64,000 bases of DNA from positions 247,151,536-247,215,535 of the forward strand of contig NC_092877.1 in the NCBI RefSeq assembly GCF_028372415.1, given 5' to 3'. Position 1 is the first letter of the stretch. Every line of letters starts with the position of its first letter. Both the position numbers and the translations under genes were made by a program. Of the stretch, positions 59,561 through 64,000 are shown one piece after another. Below the pieces are notes generated by a model. It was given only the letters and a program-made list of their open reading frames with translations. It made no database searches and had not been told where the DNA came from. This DNA comes from Notamacropus eugenii (Eukaryota; Chordata; Mammalia; Diprotodontia; Macropodidae).

Positions 59561-60915
59561 GAGTTTTAAATATTTCTCATTTTGTTGATCTTTGTTATAA
59601 CAGTTGACTAGCAGTTCAGTTCCATTTTGATATTTTTAATTCTAGGTTTCTTATTAGTAGTGTATCTTTTAAAAATTAGACATAATATTTAATTGAACAC
59701 CTGGATTTACATATAATGTGTCTTTAACCGTAGTAAAAGTTGTTAACTTAAAAAAATCTGTGAAGTTATAGAAAGCAATAATAACTCTGCTTCTTGCAAA
59801 TGGCAAGTTACGTAGAAGCAGATATTTAGAATATTGGGCAATGTTTCATCAACAATATGTTTGTCTCAGCATTTACATAGGTAGTGTCTTTTATTCTTAT
59901 GTGAAAGCGTAAGTTTTTCATTTCTTCAATATTTTAAGATATAGAAGTTATTTTTGGATGTTTTTGGAAATAGGAAACAGCTTTAACAAACATATTTCTA
60001 GTAAGACATTGCAAGCTTGCACCAATGATATTCAAGTTTCTCCCTAATAGTTAAACTACATTTTGTCTTGGCTTAAACTATAAGAATATTTCATCAGCTA
60101 GAAATATAATTATTTTAGATAATAAATAACTGCTACAATTTGTGGAAATCAGGAGGGGTGGATCTTAAATATTCAAATATGTAAAATAGCTTCCTGTAAA
60201 CATGTACTGTATATAAATTGATTCATAATGCTTCTGGCATCTGGAATATGATTTGAACAGGTGGCTTCTAGCCCAGAACATAAATATTTCAGTCATAACA
60301 GATGCAATATCCTAATCCTATTTTAAATAGTCTAGGTGAAATTTAGGCCAACTGAAGCATTTAATTATTGCTTTTCAAGAGTTTAAAATTTAATTTAAGA
60401 TCATTGGGAGAAATATTTTTCATTAATGAGGTTCAGTTCTATGGCTGACGACTGAGTTCTCATGGTATATGAAAACAAATATTAAAAACTTAATTATATG
60501 TCACCTAAATTTAAAAGTTTCAAAAACATGACTGTAAGTTGCAAGTGGCTGCTGATACTCTTCAATGTGATCTGAACTACATTTAAATATAATTGAGAAA
60601 TATTTAACAAAATAAGTACATATAGAGTGAAATATAGATAATGTTAATAAATGGTTGTCTAAGTCAATATGGGAACATTTATATACAGGTTAGTGGCCCC
60701 ATTTCTATTTGAATGTAATTCCACTGGTCTAACTTAGCAGTATCCAAATAAAAACAATTTATTTTCTTTACACATGAGATCTAATTTTTGGTTAAAATCA
60801 TTTCTTAAATTAAATGAATAGACATTATATAATTTGAATAATCAAATAATGTCAGGTGATCAGATACTAAGTTTACAACAATGACAAATTGTCCTTTTGT
60901 GCTGTTTGTCTTTTA
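59561..60915. other. Unassigned AT-rich sequence
   Basis: No gene or repeat recognised. Confidence 0.5.
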
Positions 60916-60928
60916 GAAAGAAAGAAAA

Positions 60929-60980
<52 letters not shown>

Positions 60981-60982
60981 AA
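60916..60982. repeat. (AAAG)n tetranucleotide repeat
   Basis: About 15 AAAG units with one early interruption. The minus and plus frames across it are low-complexity. Confidence 0.95.
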
Positions 60983-61077
60983 CAGAGGAAAAGAAAAAAA
61001 AAAGAAAGAAAACAATGTTGACCAACTGGCCAGTTTCAGTATGATCCCCATTGAGTATCTCAGACTATTCAAAGATT

Positions 61078-61375
61078 TTGGTTTGTCCTTTGTTCTCAAA
61101 AAGGATCATATAGGGATCACATCACAGGAAGGTGAATTGGATTTAAGTGAGGGAGGGCTGTGTAAAGTCACCAACCTCATTTTCTCCTCTGGAGTCATCT
61201 GGGTCCCATGGCTAGATATAGATCAGGGCAGCTAGAGATAATCTAGGATGCAATGGAGAAACATAGTCTTCTCAAGCTAAGGTTTTTAACAGGTCTGAGT
61301 TTCACTGAGACAATGCCCATTCAGTGATTAACACTTAATAGGAAATGAGAAAGAGAAAGACTTCTTTATCTAATC
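61078..61375 (-). repeat. LINE-tailed SINE, antisense
   Basis: Reverse copy of the 5260-5826 family. It starts with the tail 'tttgtcctttgttctcaaaa', then 'ggtgaattggatttaagtga', 'ctctggagtcatctgggtcc', 'taggatgcaatggagaaaca' and 'cactgagacaatgcccattc'. Confidence 0.75.
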
Positions 61376-61921
61376 AAAAAACAATTGTGAAAGTTTCTTT
61401 AAAAATGCATTTTGTTAAAGTGAAAACAAAATATTTGAAAGTCTGAAAAACTTACCATCTTTTAAATCAGGTTAAAATCATTTATTATAGTTATTACTAT
61501 TTTTATTTCTGAAGCTCAATTTTATACTTGCATTGCATTTTAGATAATCCTTTTAATGTCCTTTTCTTATTCTTCTTGAAACTTCATTTACGAAATCAAT
61601 TAAGTTATGTAATGAGCACTGTAAAACTTAAAACACTATATAGATATTAGCTATTATTACTTGCATGTTTATTCTCTCTCTGTCTCTGTCTCTTTTTTTG
61701 TCTCTGTTACTCTCCCTCTCTCTGTCTCTCTGCTTCTCAAATTTATATTTGTCTTAACAGACCGCAATAAGTAAAATTTATCTGTTATCTTCAGTCAAAT
61801 AAAGATTTAATTATAAATAAATCTCTAAAATTTAATGTCTGAGTGTGGCAAGGTTAACTACTTAGTTCATTTGCACAAATCTAGAATATTCACTTTTTCT
61901 AACTCAAAATGATGAGGTAAA
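61376..61921. other. Unassigned AT-rich sequence with TC-rich stretch
   Basis: Imperfect TCTG/TC words at 61672-61737. Nothing else recognised. Confidence 0.5.
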
Positions 61922-62757
61922 CTAGTTTTGGTTGGTTGGTTTGTTGTTGTCCTTCATCTTCAGAGAGGACCAAAATGACATCACCATGATAATGTGAAAT
62001 TTCAGTGTGTCGTTCTGTGACTGATCAGACCAATATGAGCTCAGAATTCTCTTCCATAGGTTGAGCACAGATAGTCTGTATGAATATTTGGGGTGGATAT
62101 CCAAAATTTGTGCATCCTGTGTTTTCATTGTATTGTCTCAATTCTCCTTTGCTCAGAGAGCACAGCACCCTTTCTGATGTGGGCACACTATACTGACGGG
62201 TCCTGTGCCAGCATCTCCCATGTCGCACAGTCAAATCCAAAGTTCTCGAGACAGACATTGAGAGTGTCTTTTTATGTTTGTTTTCTGGTCACCATGTGAT
62301 CATCTGCCCCATGTGAGCTCTCCATAAAATAGTTTTTTGGAAAAGGTACATTTTCCATTCAAACAACATGGCCAGCCCATTAGACTTGTGCTCTTGGAAG
62401 CATAGTTTGAATACTTGGCAGTTCAGCTCGAGCAAGGACTTCAGTGCCTGGTACCTTATCCTGCCAGATGATCCTCAGAATCTTCCTATGGCAGTTCAAA
62501 TGGAAGTGATTCAGTTTCTTGGAATGGCTCTGGTAGACTGTCCATATTTCACAAGTGTATAACAATGAGGTCAGCACAACGGTTCTGTAGACCTTCAGTT
62601 TGATAGTCAGTCTAATACTTCTTCTCTCCCAAATTTTTCTTTGGAGCCTCCCAAACACTGAGCTAGTGCTGGCAATGTGTGCATCAACCTCACTGTCAAC
62701 GTGTACATCCCTGGGAAGTACACTACCAAGGTAAGTGAACTTATTCATAACATTCAA
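61922..62757 (-). mobile_element. Non-LTR LINE: reverse transcriptase C-terminus and 3' end
   Basis: The 125-codon minus frame (62757-62380) reads KFTYLGSVLPRDV, VYRTVVLTSLLYTCEIWTVY, LNHFHLNCHRKILRIIWQDK and AELPSIQTML. This is the C-terminal part of a LINE polyprotein (general form FTYLGS, LLYGCETWT, LRKILGIKWQDK). Beyond it, through stops, come RWAGHVV and a decayed zinc-finger-like IGLISH...H near 62010. The 3' end is 'ctgaagatgaaggacaacaa' followed by CCAA-type units. Its sequence differs from the BovB-like RTE at 28-30 kb, so it is a second lineage whose clade I cannot fix by eye. The 3' end matches the tails of the SINEs at 5260-5826 and 61078-61375. Confidence 0.85.
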
Positions 62758-62854
62758 ACTTCAGCTTTACACCACATAAAAAGGTATATAGTACAATCAG
62801 ATAATGTATAAAGGTTTAATATTTCAGATCCTACCTTATTTGTGTCTTTAGACC

Positions 62855-62920
62855 TGTGAGTGGTAGGGACCTGTTATAGTGCCAGGCATATAATAGGTGT
62901 TTTAATAAATTCAGTTTTTT
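62855..62920 (+). repeat. L2-type LINE 3' terminus
   Basis: 'agtggtagggacctgttata', 'gtgccaggcatataatagg' and 'tgttttaataaattcag' form a short L2-like end. Confidence 0.6.
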
Positions 62921-62984
62921 GACTTTTGAATATTTACTTGACAGAACAGTGGAAAAGTTTCTGGGTATGGAGGTCAGAGAATAG

Positions 62985-63070
62985 AAATAAAAATCTGACC
63001 ACTAAATATTTACTTGGGCAAATTATTTAACTTCATACAGCCTCAGTTTCCTAAATTCTCAAATGTGTAG
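62985..63070 (+). repeat. MIR/tRNA-SINE fragment
   Basis: 'tacttgggcaaattatttaa' and 'cagcctcagtttcctaaatt' are CORE-SINE words. Confidence 0.6.
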
Positions 63071-63112
63071 TTTAGATTAGTTGACCCTTTGTCTTGCATA
63101 ATATCTTTACTA

Positions 63113-63120
63113 GTACCACC

Positions 63121-63191
<71 letters not shown>
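63113..63191. repeat. (CCA)n(CTA)n trinucleotide repeat
   Basis: About six CCA units followed by about 20 uninterrupted CTA units. The valine-rich minus frame here is low-complexity. Confidence 0.95.
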
Positions 63192-63467
63192 AGAATAGAT
63201 CCTTTTAAAAAAGCCAGAAGACTTTGATGTAAGTGAATAATTCACTAATAATTTGCTTTCGTTTATAACACTGGAAAATTCCTTAATACAAATTTGTCTG
63301 TGGTGGAAAAGAAACAAAAACAAAAGTTAAGTATATAATTTTTAAAAGTTTTATGATGGGACCAACCTTTTCCTGCTGCATATACATATGTGTGTGTGTG
63401 TATGTATACTGCTTCAATCTCCCTGTCTTTGTCAGACACATCATAACTCCCGCAGAGACAACAAAAG

Positions 63468-63472
<5 letters not shown>

Positions 63473-63544
<72 letters not shown>

Positions 63545-63616
63545 TCTCTCTCTCTCCTCTCTCCTTCTCTCTCTCTCTGTCTATCTCTGTCTCTGTCTCT
63601 CTCTCCTTCTCTCTCT

Positions 63617-63681
<65 letters not shown>

Positions 63682-63781
63682 TCTCTCTCTCTCCTCTCTC
63701 CTTCTCTCTCTCTCTGTCTATCTCTGTCTCTGTCTCTCTCTCCTTCTCTCTCTCCTTCTCTCTCTCTCTCTCTCTCTCTCT
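63473..63781. repeat. Long (TC)n array with internal duplication
   Basis: About 310 bases of TC. A compound variant block with CTCCT, CTGTCTATC and CTGTCTC interruptions starts at 63541 and recurs identically from 63678, an offset of 137 bases. All frames of 85-149 codons here are low-complexity. Confidence 0.95.
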
Positions 63782-64000
63782 GGTTCTCAAACCTCTAACT
63801 GAATTGAAATGAACCTTCCAGAAAACAAGAATTTTCATTGTAATTTCAACTCAACAAGCATTACTTTGCGGAAAAAAAATTCTATAAGGGATTATTTTGT
63901 TAGTTTATCTAAAATGTTACCTCATTGACTTTATCATTTACAATGAATTTAATTAATTAGCTTAAACATGTAAGTATTTAAATGGTATATTGTTGACAGA
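63782..64000. other. Unassigned AT-rich sequence at window end
   Basis: Nothing recognised. Confidence 0.5.

Noticed and set aside
63353..63838. Open frames of 85-149 codons rich in Ser-Leu or Arg-Glu
   Set aside because: They are translations of a TC/GA dinucleotide array on both strands and in several frames, with no unique protein sequence.

Overview
This window looks like AT-rich, non-genic DNA from a marsupial mammal. The evidence is the repeat content. It combines L1-type and ORF2-less HAL1-type elements, a BovB-like RTE LINE, tRNA-derived SINEs that carry an RTE-type 3' tail, a second LINE/SINE pair sharing a different tail, old L2 and MIR copies, and many long microsatellites. L1/HAL1 activity argues against a monotreme. 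The RTE, the tailed SINEs and the second LINE/SINE pair argue against an ordinary eutherian. The sequence alone does not identify the species. I found no intact host protein-coding exon and no recognisable tRNA, rRNA or snRNA gene. Most open frames are short and fall inside repeats.

Layout. 1-4 kb: an old MIR, then two related minus-strand LTR-like blocks (1262-1960 and 3062-3764) flanking about 1.1 kb, probably a decayed endogenous LTR element. 4.9-13.3 kb: SINEs, an L2 end, a CR1-like fragment, and an L1 3' end in an unusual sense-then-antisense arrangement. 13.9-15.5 kb: a decayed processed copy of the cell-cycle phosphatase gene CDC25C on the minus strand, the only host-gene-derived sequence I can identify. 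17-25 kb: an L1/HAL1 tail, MIR, L2, microsatellites and unassigned AT-rich DNA.

25.2-30.6 kb is the most structured part. A HAL1-type element abuts a BovB-like RTE LINE. That LINE is split by a defective endogenous retrovirus with TG...CA ends and a 6-bp target-site duplication (AAGTAA), which still carries an env transmembrane-subunit fragment and a complete 3' LTR.

31-53 kb: an unassigned, relatively GC-rich block (32.0-33.4 kb), more SINE, MIR and L2 copies, two nested insertions, a 5'-end-only L1/HAL1 fragment and long (GA)n and (TG)n arrays. 54-57.4 kb: an L1 3' end meets a full-length minus-strand HAL1-type element tail to tail. 57.5-64 kb: MIR, L2, a SINE and the 3' end of its probable partner LINE (61.9-62.8 kb), then (CTA)n and a long (TC)n array with an internal 137-bp-offset duplication.

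The elements relate to one another: autonomous LINEs (L1, RTE and the second LINE) sit beside the non-autonomous passengers they probably mobilised (the CDC25C retrocopy, HAL1s, tRNA-SINEs and the second SINE). Coordinates of repeat edges are estimates by eye. Family names come from recognition, not from a database search.
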